Source: Affinundibacterium seohonense (GTDB lineage Bacteria; Pseudomonadota; Gammaproteobacteria; Burkholderiales; Burkholderiaceae_D). From it: DNA of 64,000 nucleotides. Position 1 is the stretch's first letter. Each line of letters starts with the position of its first letter. This document shows, one piece after another, positions 1 through 9,160 of this stretch. The notes under the pieces are model-generated. The model was not told where the DNA came from. It searched no databases and saw nothing but the letters and a program-made list of their open reading frames with translations. The stretch is taken from assembly GCF_014284305.1 (NCBI RefSeq), contig NZ_JACOFW010000006.1:62001-126000 (forward strand), in the 5' to 3' direction. The translations under genes were made by a program, and so were the position numbers.

Positions 1-470
1 ACTGGGCACATTGCAATGGACAAATCATGTCGATTCAGCAGAACACCGCGCTATTTTCTTTATTGGGAACTTACTATGGTGGCAATGGAACGACAACTTT
101 TGCCTTACCAAATTTACAGGGACGCACACCAATTCATTTCGGGAGCAACTCTGGCAGCACTTACCAACTAGCTCAGGCGGGTGGTACAGCAACACACACG
201 TTAAACACCAACGAAATCCCAAGCCATCAACATCTGGTCAATGCCTCTAACAAACGCGCAAACCTGATTAGTCCAGCAAATGCTAGCGTGGGTCAATCAG
301 CAACCCCGATGTTCTCGGATGGCACACCCGGCAGCGTATATGAAGCGGTGACTAGTGGCGCGCCCATTACCAGTAATGCCGGCAATTCGCTAGCGCATCA
401 AAACATGCAGCCTTATTTAGCTTTAAATATTTGCATTGCCCTGCAGGGCATTTTTCCTTCACGTAACTAA
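1..470 (+). CDS. Tail-collar (MdpB-like) protein, 5' end outside window
   Basis: This is the 3' part of a phage-tail-collar-domain protein of the microcystin-dependent (MdpB-like) family. The frame is already open at base 3 and reads WAHCNGQI before the first ATG at 27, which matches the N-terminal part of the paralogue at 1014 (WAYCHGQI). The real start therefore lies left of the window and ATG 27 is internal. The visible part carries the collar motif FALPNLQGRTP and the C-terminal ending GIFPSRN shared by all three tandem copies. The next paralogue starts 12 bases downstream, so the three are probably one operon. The cellular role of these chromosomal collar proteins is not established; a structural or surface role is inference. 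Confidence 0.85.
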   Translation, partial: WAHCNGQIMSIQQNTALFSLLGTYYGGNGTTTFALPNLQGRTPIHFGSNSGSTYQLAQAGGTATHTLNTNEIPSHQHLVNASNKRANLISPANASVGQSATPMFSDGTPGSVYEAVTSGAPITSNAGNSLAHQNMQPYLALNICIALQGIFPSRN

Positions 471-482
471 TAGGTATAGAAA

Positions 483-1004
483 ATGGCTGACCCATTTATT
501 GGTGAGATCCGAATGTTTGCTGGCAATTTTGCGCCGCGCAGTTGGATGTTTTGCAATGGCCAACTACTTTCCATTGCAGAATATACTACTTTATTCGCGT
601 TGATAGGCACGACCTACGGGGGTGATGGACAGACAACGTACGCCCTGCCAGATCTGCGCGGAAGAATACCCCTGCATAGGGATTCCAATTATCCGCTTGG
701 TTCGGAGGGTGGTCAGGAGATGGTGACCTTAAATTCGACTCAGCTACCCGCGCATAGCCATGCTTTTGGTACTTTAGCGGCAACGGCTTCGGCCCCGAAC
801 GGCAATGCCACGCATACCACGCCGATCGGCAACCGCTTTGCTGGCGGTGCGATCAAGGCTTACGCAACAGGCGGACCAACAGTTGCTATGAACAATGCGG
901 TGATGACGGCTGCGGGCGGAAGTCAAGCGCACGACAATCTCATGCCCTACTTGGCAATCAACTTCATTATTTGCTTAGAGGGAATTTTCCCGAGTCGAAA
1001 TTAA
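483..1004 (+). CDS. Tail-collar (MdpB-like) protein, second tandem copy
   Basis: A complete 173-residue phage-tail-collar protein. It starts MADPFIGEIRMFAGNFAPR, the usual N-terminus of this family. It then has the collar segment TTYALPDLRGRIPLH at about residues 53-67, a His-rich stretch LPAHSHAF, and the ending GIFPSRN. An AGG lies about 9 bases before the ATG. It is 12 bases behind the first copy and 9 bases before the third, so co-transcription is likely. The three copies have clearly diverged in the middle and are conserved at both ends, which suggests old duplication with varied central parts. No other phage structural genes lie nearby, so this is a chromosomal family member and not evidence of a prophage. 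Confidence 0.9.
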   Translation: MADPFIGEIRMFAGNFAPRSWMFCNGQLLSIAEYTTLFALIGTTYGGDGQTTYALPDLRGRIPLHRDSNYPLGSEGGQEMVTLNSTQLPAHSHAFGTLAATASAPNGNATHTTPIGNRFAGGAIKAYATGGPTVAMNNAVMTAAGGSQAHDNLMPYLAINFIICLEGIFPSRN

Positions 1005-1013
1005 GGCCCAATC

Positions 1014-1541
1014 ATGTCAGAACCTTTTATTGCAGAAATCCGTGCATTTGCCTTTAACTTTGCCCCACGTGGTTGGGCATATTGCCACGGACAAATAACC
1101 TCAATAGCACAAAACACTGCGCTTTTTTCCCTTCTTGGCACCACCTATGGAGGCAACGGCCAAACGACCTTTGCTTTACCAAATTTACAAGGCCGGGCAG
1201 TGATGCACGCGGGTCAGGGACCGGGTCTGTCTGACTACGCTCTGGGACAAACAGGCGGAACAGAAACCGTGACCTTAACCGCAAACCAAATGCCAAATCA
1301 CACTCACTCTATGGCCGCCATCAACGGCCCTGGTACGGCAAGCAATCCAGCGAATAACACTACGCTAGCAGTTGGCGCAAAAGGCGCTCCTTTGTATGCG
1401 CCAATGAGTGGAGCAACCGGTACCATGCACGCAAGTACAGCACTGCCGACCGGCGGTAACCAACCGCATAACAATATACAACCGTATTTAACGTTGAACT
1501 TTGCCATTGCGATGCTAGGTATTTTCCCTTCACGTAATTAA
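1014..1541 (+). CDS. Tail-collar (MdpB-like) protein, third tandem copy
   Basis: A complete 175-residue paralogue of the two preceding genes. It begins MSEPFIAEIRAFAFNFAPRG, has the collar motif FALPNLQGR near residues 53-61 and NHTHSM shortly after, and ends GIFPSRN. The start is supported by AAGG about 8 bases upstream of the ATG. It is nearest to the truncated first copy: both carry NTALFSLLGT and FALPNLQGR. The trio is followed by a lipoprotein gene and then by giant Ig-repeat proteins, all on the same strand. A shared function with those surface proteins is suggested only by position. Confidence 0.9.
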   Translation: MSEPFIAEIRAFAFNFAPRGWAYCHGQITSIAQNTALFSLLGTTYGGNGQTTFALPNLQGRAVMHAGQGPGLSDYALGQTGGTETVTLTANQMPNHTHSMAAINGPGTASNPANNTTLAVGAKGAPLYAPMSGATGTMHASTALPTGGNQPHNNIQPYLTLNFAIAMLGIFPSRN

Positions 1542-1619
1542 CGGCAACTGTGACCTTATCCGTTTGATGCGATCCCTAGATCGCTTCAGTTTCGATATTT
1601 TTAAGAATGGTGCGTAAGT

Positions 1620-2210
1620 ATGGCTCGTTTTAATTTTAAAGTTTCAGTGCTGCACTTAGCACCTTTGGCGCTTTTGGCACTCAGTGCATGTGGCGGCAGT
1701 AGCTCATCTGGCTCAAGTACAACAGCTGTGCAATCGACGCCAGGTTTTGTCTGCAGTGGCACAGTCAAAGACCTATTTAGTGCGATGCAAGGTACCTATG
1801 ACGGCGTCCTTGATCCCGCCTTTTTGCCAGGTGCGGGTGCGCCTTTGACGGCGGGCGTGGTGTATCCAGTGAATATCTCGGGTCAAGATTGTTCTATCCG
1901 GTTTACCGGCAGCAAAGATATTCAATATGTGTTTGCATTTGGCGACACAAACAATACAACGCCGAGTAATTTTGTGGGGTTTAGCCTGACGAAAATTATC
2001 CAAAACCCTCAGGAACTCGACCTCAGCAATGTTCAATACAACATTAGCATCAGCACCGCGACCAATACAGTCGAGCTAGAACGCCGGATTGAAAAAAATG
2101 CCTCTGGTACTGGCGTGGTGGATGGCGACTTGCATCTATTTTCCTTACCTGGAAATAGTGCTTTCGGTGGTATGCACATGAAAGTCGCAACGAAACGCCC
2201 TCTGAAATAA
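1620..2210 (+). CDS. Small lipoprotein of unknown function
   Basis: A 196-residue protein with a clear lipoprotein signal. Basic residues are followed by a hydrophobic stretch and the lipobox LSAC at residues 21-24, then a Gly/Ser-rich linker. This predicts signal peptidase II processing and anchoring to a membrane, most likely the outer one. The mature part has two further Cys residues (VCSGT near 44 and DCSIRF near 84) that could form a disulfide. I do not recognise a named domain. It lies 78 bases after the third collar gene and 75 bases before the first giant protein, on the same strand. Confidence 0.75.
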   Translation: MARFNFKVSVLHLAPLALLALSACGGSSSSGSSTTAVQSTPGFVCSGTVKDLFSAMQGTYDGVLDPAFLPGAGAPLTAGVVYPVNISGQDCSIRFTGSKDIQYVFAFGDTNNTTPSNFVGFSLTKIIQNPQELDLSNVQYNISISTATNTVELERRIEKNASGTGVVDGDLHLFSLPGNSAFGGMHMKVATKRPLK

Positions 2211-2285
2211 GCTGATCACGGATTCACACGGCTGCCAGCTCGCCGTCCGATCAAAACATTGTAGTGCTCTCATCATGGTTAGAAA

Positions 2286-5200
2286 ATGAAACTAGACTCT
2301 TACGCGACACCAGAAACATCTTCGACAATTGGCGTGCAAATCGCTGTCATTGACACTCGCCTACAAGGCTATGAACAAATTGTCGCAGCGCTTTCACTCA
2401 CCATGCAAGTGGTGTTGATTGATGGGCGTACTGACGGTCTAGCAGCGATCGCTGCCGCCGTCGGACAATTTCCTGAGATCTCAGCACTGCATTTGTTTTC
2501 ACATGCCAGTCCCGGCAGTCTGCAATTGGGGTCTAGTTATCTGAACGCAAGTACGATCACGACGGCACAAGCACAATCCAACTTGCAGCGAATCGGCAGT
2601 GCTTTGGTTGAAGATGGCATGATGTTGGTCTATGGTTGCGATCTGGCGCAAGGTGAAATTGGACTAGCTTTCATCAGTCAATTGGCAAGCCTGAGCGGTG
2701 TCACTGTCGCGGCATCGTCAAATACCACGGGCGCGATTGCCTTAGGAGGCGATTGGACTTTGGAAGCCGTTGCCAATCAAGACGGTCAGTTCATCAGCCA
2801 TCACTCTGGCATGAACGAAGCACTGCAATCGATCGCCTCACAATTGAGCCAATATGAACAAGTGTTCGCTGGGCTCGTTACAGCGAGCGAAGAGATCGCG
2901 ATTGCGACAGGCAATGACTACATTAACAGCCCGGCTGGTGTCGTTCCCATGGCGATCTTGGGAGCCACAGAATTAAGTAATGGCACGCGTGTCGTTCTGC
3001 AGGCCAATAATCATGCCGATTATTTTGGCACAGCTAATTTGGACTACCTGAAGGCTTCCTTAATCACTAGCGCAGGCACGCTGTCCGAAATCAGTCTGTC
3101 CGGCACAGTCGCCAACGTCATCAACAATAATGCTGGCGTCACCAATAATGGCAATAGTGTCCAAACCAAGGACGCGGCTTCTATTGTTGCGCTAAAAAAT
3201 GGTGGTTTTGTTGTCTCGTCCTATTCCGATGATGGCTATGGCGTACAGATGTATAACAACACAGGTACGTCGCTATCCATCACGGCACCGGCGACTTACA
3301 CGAGTTCCATCAATCCATCCGCTAAAGTTTTAGCCAGCAGCGATGGTGGATTTGTCCTACTCTGGACCGTGAATGATACTGCCCTCAATAGCAACGCGGT
3401 AACCGTCAGTTATCAGCGCTACAATGCGTCAGGTGTTGCGAGTGGTGCGACCATTTCGGAGACATTCGCGACCACGATCCCTGTGGTGCAAAATGCCGCC
3501 ATCGATTCTTTCGGCAATATCGCGGTACCCATCAGCGCGAATGATGTGTTCACGCACAGTCAAGTCATTTTATGGAACCCGGCGAACACCAAAGTCGGCA
3601 TATTTGATACTGCTTACTACCAAACCGCCGCGGTGATCGCGCCAATGTTCGGAGGCGGTTTTGATTTATTCGGCAATGATGTGGTGTCAGGCGTCGGCAA
3701 TACCAGTAGCAGTTATTGGACACAAGTGTTGAACACCGATGGCAGTTTCAATACCCCGATCCCGAACGTCATCTCTGTAGCCAATTTAAATTCGGTTCAA
3801 CTGTCTTTGTCTGGTGACTATCTGGCGGTTGGCGGTGCGACTGACACCGCTAAACTCGGTTATGTGATCGATGGCTTTAATCCTGCCGCAGGCTCAACGA
3901 GTCAAGTGATCGCCGATGCCAGCAAAATTGCCAATACACCGGAAGTCGCATTCAATGGCCAAGTCACGAGTGGCTGGATCACTAACGCCGTAACCAATGC
4001 CACTGGCTTAGTCACAAGTGGCGCAGTGTCGGTCGTTTCTTACAATACCTTCACGGTACCCGCCGACTATCCACCTACACTCAACGGCGACTTCACTGAC
4101 ACTGGTACAGTCAATGACAATGCCACAATCACACCGTTCGCCAATCTGACAATCTCCGATATCGATTCTGTTGTTGGTAAAGTTATGATTACTTACGACG
4201 CTGCCAATGGTAGCTTCACTGGCAGCGGATTGAGCGGCGTTCCGGGCAATTATGTTCTGGAGACAACTACCGCTTCGCTCGACACATTAAATAGCGAACT
4301 ACGTGCTTTGGTTTTTGTTCCAACAGCAAATCAAGTACCACTCACCAATACAGTACAAACCAGATTCACCATCACGCCAAGTGATGGCGCCCGTGATGGT
4401 CGTGCTAACACGGCAACAGTTGTGACGGCCACATCGGTCAATGATCTCCCGATGATTACTGGCTTATCTGCTGCAGACAACCAATCGATTCCAGCGATTT
4501 CATCAGCCGTCTTAATCGACATCGGCACAGCGGCCAGCGTGACGGATGCCGATACCGCTAACTTCAACCTTGGTAGCCTAAGAGTCTCTTTTGGATCTGG
4601 GCGACAAAGCGGTGACGTATTGGCGATACGCACAGGTTCTGGTGTGACCCTATCTAACAATATGCTCGCTGGCAGTTCCATTACGATTGATGGCCAAGTC
4701 ATCGGCACCATCGCCAACGGCGGAACAGGCGCTGGCAGCGACAACCTGATCGTCAACTTCAATGCGCAGGCGACACCAGCACGCGTTTCAACGTTGTTAC
4801 AGAATCTAAACTTCGATGCGACTGGCGTCCAAGGTGACCGCGTAGTAAATGTCATCGTCAACGACGGCACCGACAGCTCGACCGCGGCTAGTGTGACGCT
4901 GAGCGTCCTCACCAATCCGACCGTCGCTATCAGTTCGAATGCTGGTCCGCTTAAAGCCGGAGATACCGCTAGCATCACATTCACGTTCAGTCAAACTCCG
5001 ATAGGTTTTACCGAAAGCGATATCAGCGTCAGCGGTGGTAGCATCAGCAATCTGACAGTCGACGGCGGCAACGACAAAATATACACAGCCACGTTTACGC
5101 CAACCGCAGCAACACAAAGCGTCTCTGGCAGTGTCAGTATCGCCGCCAATATGTTTACCAATAACACTGCGGAGCCAAATCTTGCTAGCACCATCAATCC

Positions 5201-8200
5201 GACACTAACTGGCGATACTTTAGCTCCTAGTGTCAGCAGTATTGTGCGTACTGGCAGCACGCCAAGCAATGCCACTAGCGTTAATTTCACCGTCACCTTC
5301 GCTGAAAGCGTCAGTGGAGTAGGCACGTCTGACTTTAGTTTGACACCGACTGACAACATCACCGGCAATATCGCCGCGGTTTCGGGTAGTGGCACAAGCT
5401 ACACCGTGACCGTCAATGGTTTGGCGGGTGAAGGTACCCTGCGCCTTGATTTGAAAGGTAGTGGGACTGGCATCGTCGATGCGCTCGGCAATCCGATTGC
5501 AGGCGGATTTACCGCTGGTCAAATTTATACTTTCGACCGTACAGCGCCTGTCGTCAATACCATCACGCGTGCGCAGAGCGACAATACCAACGCCAGCAGC
5601 CTCACGTTTGATGTTGTGTTCAGCGAGAGTATTAGTAGTCTCGATACCAGTGATTTTGTGTTGAGTAAAACCGGTAGTGCGAATGGCACGGTGTCTGCCG
5701 TTACTGGCAGTGGTAGCACTTACACAGTCACTGTCAATGGTGTGACTGGCGCAGGCACATTGCGTTTAGATTTGAACAGCTCTGCCACAGGGATTATCGA
5801 CGGCGTCACCAATGCGATTGCGTCAGGCTACACAGCCGGCCAAGCTTATACTGTCGATCGTGTTGCGCCAATTGTCAGTAGCATTGTGCCTGCGGGCGCG
5901 GCAACGACTAACGGGGCGTCAAGTTCTTACACAGTGACTTTTAGTGAAAGTGTCACCGGTGTTGACATTGGCGATTTTGTGGTTAGTGGCACCAACACCG
6001 CAACAGCCAATGTCGCGTCAATTTCTGGTAGTGGAAATGTTTACACTGTGACGGTTGATACGATCGCTGGTGACGGCAGTCTGCGCCTCGATCTTAAGTC
6101 TTCAGGCACAGCAATCACTGACACCTTTGGCAACACTATTAGCACAGGCTACACCAGCGGCACGGTGATCACGGTCGATCGCATCGCACCGACATTGGCT
6201 GTCCCGATTGCGATCTCTGACAGCGCCTTAAAAATTGGTGACACCTCGACCGTCACCTTCACTTTTTCCGAGGCAATCTCAGGATTGACCACGGATGATC
6301 TCACCGTTGAAAATGGCACCATCAGCAACTTAACAACGTCCAATGGCGGCTCGATCTGGACTGCGACCTTAACACCAACAAATAGCATCACCGATAGCGT
6401 CAATATTATTAGCTTAAACATGGCTGGCATCGCGGATTTGGCCGGCAATGCGGGCAGTGGCACAGCAAACAGTGCGAACTATCAAGTCGACACCGTCCGT
6501 CCTGTTTTGGCGTCAGCTATCACGGTCTCCGACAATGCACTCAAAATTGGCGATAGTGCGACTGTTAGCTTCATTTTCAATGAAGCGATTACCGGTTTCA
6601 CGATTGCAGACATTGCAAGTCCAAATGGCGTCTTATCTAACTTAAGCACGAGCGACAGCGGCATCACCTGGAGCGCGACATTGACGCCGAACGCGAGCAC
6701 CACCAGCACAAGCAATGCACTCACGCTCGATTACTCCGGCATCACAGATCTGGCGGGGAATACCGGCACTGGTACAGCGACTTCACCCAGCTATGCGGTC
6801 GATACTGTCCAGCCGACATTGGCTAGTGGCATGACAATTTCGGATACGGCTTTAAAAATTGGTGACACTGCTGTTGTTGGTTTTGTGTTTAGTGAGGCAG
6901 TCACCAATTTCACATCGGCGGATGTCACAACAGAAAATGCAACACTGTCTAACCCAGTTAGTTCTGACGGTGGTATCACATGGACTGCCAATTTAACCGC
7001 CCTAGCAAGTATCACCGATAGCCTCAACAACCTCACACTCAACCTTGCCACCATCAACGACTTGGCTGGCAACGCAGGTGTAGGAGGTGCAACGAGCGGG
7101 AACTACAGCATTGATACTGTCCGTCCAGGTGTTTCCTCCAACATGAGTTTTTCAGATTCCGCGCTGAAAATTGGTGAAACGTCGACGATGACAATCAGCT
7201 TCACCGAAGCGGTCGTCAATCTGGACGCGAGTGATTTCACCGTCAGCAATGGTAGCCTCAACAACTTTATATCCAGCAATGGCGGCACCATCTGGACCGC
7301 AACATTGACCCCGAATGCGAACGTGAATGCCGCCAGCAACACCATCACACTCAATCATGCTGGCTTTAATGACTTGGCTGGCAATGTCGGAAGTGGCACG
7401 TCGATTAGCCCGACCTTAGCGATTGACACATTGCGTCCAAGTGCAACGATTACGTTATCGGATAGCAATTTAGGTTTGAGTGACACTGCAGTCGTCACCA
7501 TCACGTTCAACGAGCCGGTCTCTGGTTTCACTAACGCCGACATCAGCTTACCCGTGACATCACCGCTTGGTTCTCTAAGTCCTGTCGTCTCAAACGATGG
7601 CGGTAAAACATGGACTGCAACATTCACGCCACCATTTGGCATCTTTGATGGGAGTAATCTAATCAGTGTTGATACTGCGGGTGTCAGTGATCTAGCGGGG
7701 AATGTTGGCTTAGGTATCAACAGTTCAGCGAATTTCATCATTGACACGGTCAATACCGTACCAAGTATCGGTGGCGCTGTTGCTGCACAAGTCACTAGCA
7801 ACTTGGCTCGTATTTTGCCGTTTGCCAACATCACTGTCAGCGATCCAGACCCAGGCGCGATGGAGACAGCGACAATCTCACTCGATGATGCGGCTAAGGG
7901 AAGTTTCACACCAAACTCATTAGCACTGAGCGGTTTCTACACCAACAATGGCGGCTTAAGTTATCTACATGATGCCGTCACGCCCGCCGCGATGCAAGCT
8001 GCCATTCGCGCTTTAGTTTTCGAACCAAACCCAACGCGTTTGGCAGTGAATACGACGGAAACCACCGTCTTCAATATCGTGGTTCGGGATGAACATTTGG
8101 GAACCGCAAGCAACAACACAACATCAATTATCACCAGCGCGGTCAATGTAGCACCAAGCAATATTTTGATATCGGATTCGTCAGTTTCACAATCAGACGG

Positions 8201-8855
8201 TGCGAATGCGACTGTGGGCTTGCTTTCTGCAGTTGACAGTAATCTTGGAGATTCCCATGTCTTCAGCTTAGGTGCTGTCAACGCGTCTAACGACAATGCG
8301 AAGTTCACCATTGTTGGCAACAGCTTGAAAGTCATCAATCCTGCCTCAATGACAGAAAAAGACTATTACGTCACGGTACAAGCAACGGATACCAGTGGTT
8401 TGAGTTTTTTCAAACAACTCACGATCAGCTTGGATGATGATATTGCGCCTTACATCACCTCGATTGAAACCCTGCGTTCACCACGCCCAACCATTACAAC
8501 TGGCAGCTATATCGTCAAGTTTAATGAGAACGTGACCGGTGTCAGCATTGATGATTTCTTCCTCACATCGAGCAATGGGACCACGGCGCATTTGAGTTCA
8601 ATCACGGCACTGACTGGTAACGCCTACCGCGTGTATATCGATCAGATTGTTGGGACTGGTAGTTTGAATTTGAACTTAAAAACAAATGGCACTGGTATCG
8701 CTGATTTGTTTGGCAACAGCTTACCGTCGATGTCGAAGTTCGCTGAACAGCAGAGCCCGTCCATTAGCATCAGCAATATCGCAGCAAATGAAACCGCAAC
8801 GAGCAATGCGTCCTTAATTGGTATCCAACATTTTCAAGATTTCTTGGTAATGTAA
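2286..8855 (+). CDS. Giant DUF4347/Ig-repeat surface protein A (2189 aa)
   Basis: Residues about 14-170 form a DUF4347 domain (IAVIDTR, FSHAS with H73, LVYGCD with C118, LGGDWTLE). Residues about 200-590 look like beta-propeller-type blades (VALKNGGFVVSSY). Two cadherin/VCBS-like modules follow to about 875, then one Big_12-type Ig module. Next come three modules of a second type marked by LRLDLKSSGT, about 979-1299, and five more Big_12 modules (SDSALKIGDT, WTATLTP) to about 1820. Two cadherin-like modules and the C-terminal cassette (SIETLRSPRPTITTGSY) follow, with the tail ending in IGIQHFQDFLVM. There is no N-terminal signal peptide and I saw no RTX nonapeptides. A large secreted adhesin-like protein is inferred; the export route is unknown. 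Confidence 0.85.
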   Translation: MKLDSYATPETSSTIGVQIAVIDTRLQGYEQIVAALSLTMQVVLIDGRTDGLAAIAAAVGQFPEISALHLFSHASPGSLQLGSSYLNASTITTAQAQSNLQRIGSALVEDGMMLVYGCDLAQGEIGLAFISQLASLSGVTVAASSNTTGAIALGGDWTLEAVANQDGQFISHHSGMNEALQSIASQLSQYEQVFAGLVTASEEIAIATGNDYINSPAGVVPMAILGATELSNGTRVVLQANNHADYFGTANLDYLKASLITSAGTLSEISLSGTVANVINNNAGVTNNGNSVQTKDAASIVALKNGGFVVSSYSDDGYGVQMYNNTGTSLSITAPATYTSSINPSAKVLASSDGGFVLLWTVNDTALNSNAVTVSYQRYNASGVASGATISETFATTIPVVQNAAIDSFGNIAVPISANDVFTHSQVILWNPANTKVGIFDTAYYQTAAVIAPMFGGGFDLFGNDVVSGVGNTSSSYWTQVLNTDGSFNTPIPNVISVANLNSVQLSLSGDYLAVGGATDTAKLGYVIDGFNPAAGSTSQVIADASKIANTPEVAFNGQVTSGWITNAVTNATGLVTSGAVSVVSYNTFTVPADYPPTLNGDFTDTGTVNDNATITPFANLTISDIDSVVGKVMITYDAANGSFTGSGLSGVPGNYVLETTTASLDTLNSELRALVFVPTANQVPLTNTVQTRFTITPSDGARDGRANTATVVTATSVNDLPMITGLSAADNQSIPAISSAVLIDIGTAASVTDADTANFNLGSLRVSFGSGRQSGDVLAIRTGSGVTLSNNMLAGSSITIDGQVIGTIANGGTGAGSDNLIVNFNAQATPARVSTLLQNLNFDATGVQGDRVVNVIVNDGTDSSTAASVTLSVLTNPTVAISSNAGPLKAGDTASITFTFSQTPIGFTESDISVSGGSISNLTVDGGNDKIYTATFTPTAATQSVSGSVSIAANMFTNNTAEPNLASTINPTLTGDTLAPSVSSIVRTGSTPSNATSVNFTVTFAESVSGVGTSDFSLTPTDNITGNIAAVSGSGTSYTVTVNGLAGEGTLRLDLKGSGTGIVDALGNPIAGGFTAGQIYTFDRTAPVVNTITRAQSDNTNASSLTFDVVFSESISSLDTSDFVLSKTGSANGTVSAVTGSGSTYTVTVNGVTGAGTLRLDLNSSATGIIDGVTNAIASGYTAGQAYTVDRVAPIVSSIVPAGAATTNGASSSYTVTFSESVTGVDIGDFVVSGTNTATANVASISGSGNVYTVTVDTIAGDGSLRLDLKSSGTAITDTFGNTISTGYTSGTVITVDRIAPTLAVPIAISDSALKIGDTSTVTFTFSEAISGLTTDDLTVENGTISNLTTSNGGSIWTATLTPTNSITDSVNIISLNMAGIADLAGNAGSGTANSANYQVDTVRPVLASAITVSDNALKIGDSATVSFIFNEAITGFTIADIASPNGVLSNLSTSDSGITWSATLTPNASTTSTSNALTLDYSGITDLAGNTGTGTATSPSYAVDTVQPTLASGMTISDTALKIGDTAVVGFVFSEAVTNFTSADVTTENATLSNPVSSDGGITWTANLTALASITDSLNNLTLNLATINDLAGNAGVGGATSGNYSIDTVRPGVSSNMSFSDSALKIGETSTMTISFTEAVVNLDASDFTVSNGSLNNFISSNGGTIWTATLTPNANVNAASNTITLNHAGFNDLAGNVGSGTSISPTLAIDTLRPSATITLSDSNLGLSDTAVVTITFNEPVSGFTNADISLPVTSPLGSLSPVVSNDGGKTWTATFTPPFGIFDGSNLISVDTAGVSDLAGNVGLGINSSANFIIDTVNTVPSIGGAVAAQVTSNLARILPFANITVSDPDPGAMETATISLDDAAKGSFTPNSLALSGFYTNNGGLSYLHDAVTPAAMQAAIRALVFEPNPTRLAVNTTETTVFNIVVRDEHLGTASNNTTSIITSAVNVAPSNILISDSSVSQSDGANATVGLLSAVDSNLGDSHVFSLGAVNASNDNAKFTIVGNSLKVINPASMTEKDYYVTVQATDTSGLSFFKQLTISLDDDIAPYITSIETLRSPRPTITTGSYIVKFNENVTGVSIDDFFLTSSNGTTAHLSSITALTGNAYRVYIDQIVGTGSLNLNLKTNGTGIADLFGNSLPSMSKFAEQQSPSISISNIAANETATSNASLIGIQHFQDFLVM

Positions 8856-9160
8856 GTGAATTTCCCATGTGCCGGATACCTCCGGCCCATGGGAGTTTTA
8901 CAAAAACTCAACACAACAAAAAACACGATCAAAAAAATATGTTTTTACATCTTTTTTTGATCGTGTTTTTTTACTTGACCGAACTAATTTTGTGTGATTT
9001 AGTCTTATCAAAAAGTGACTTTTGAAGTCCCCCTCAAACATTTTTCTGTAGTTTGCCTGGTCAGCATAAAGACCAACAACACATCGATTGCTTTCATGAT
9101 CAACTTGGCCTCAATTTTGGCGGCAGGACGAGATTAACTTTTAGAGACAGGATCAACATA
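8856..9160 (+). other. Intergenic gap between giants A and B
   Basis: About 305 bases with no gene. It holds a 13-bp imperfect hairpin at 8864-8893 (CCCATGTGCCGGA against TCCGGCCCATGGG) right after the stop of giant A, and a strong terminator-like hairpin at 8918-8972. The rest is AT-rich and leads to the ribosome binding region of giant B. No promoter can be called with confidence. Confidence 0.6.
8918..8972 (+). terminator. Terminator after giant protein A
   Basis: A long, nearly perfect hairpin with arms around AACACGATCAAAAAAA and TTTTTTTGATCGTGTT, followed by a T run. It should end transcription from giant A and makes giant B a separate transcription unit. Confidence 0.8.

Noticed and set aside
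1-1541. Tail-collar genes as part of a prophage
   Set aside because: No capsid, portal, terminase, integrase or other tail genes are nearby, and this family is common as stand-alone chromosomal genes.
9053-9160. Upstream TTG-initiated extension of giant B
   Set aside because: The 36 extra residues are not like any family N-terminus, while ATG 9161 has an AGGA site and the expected start.
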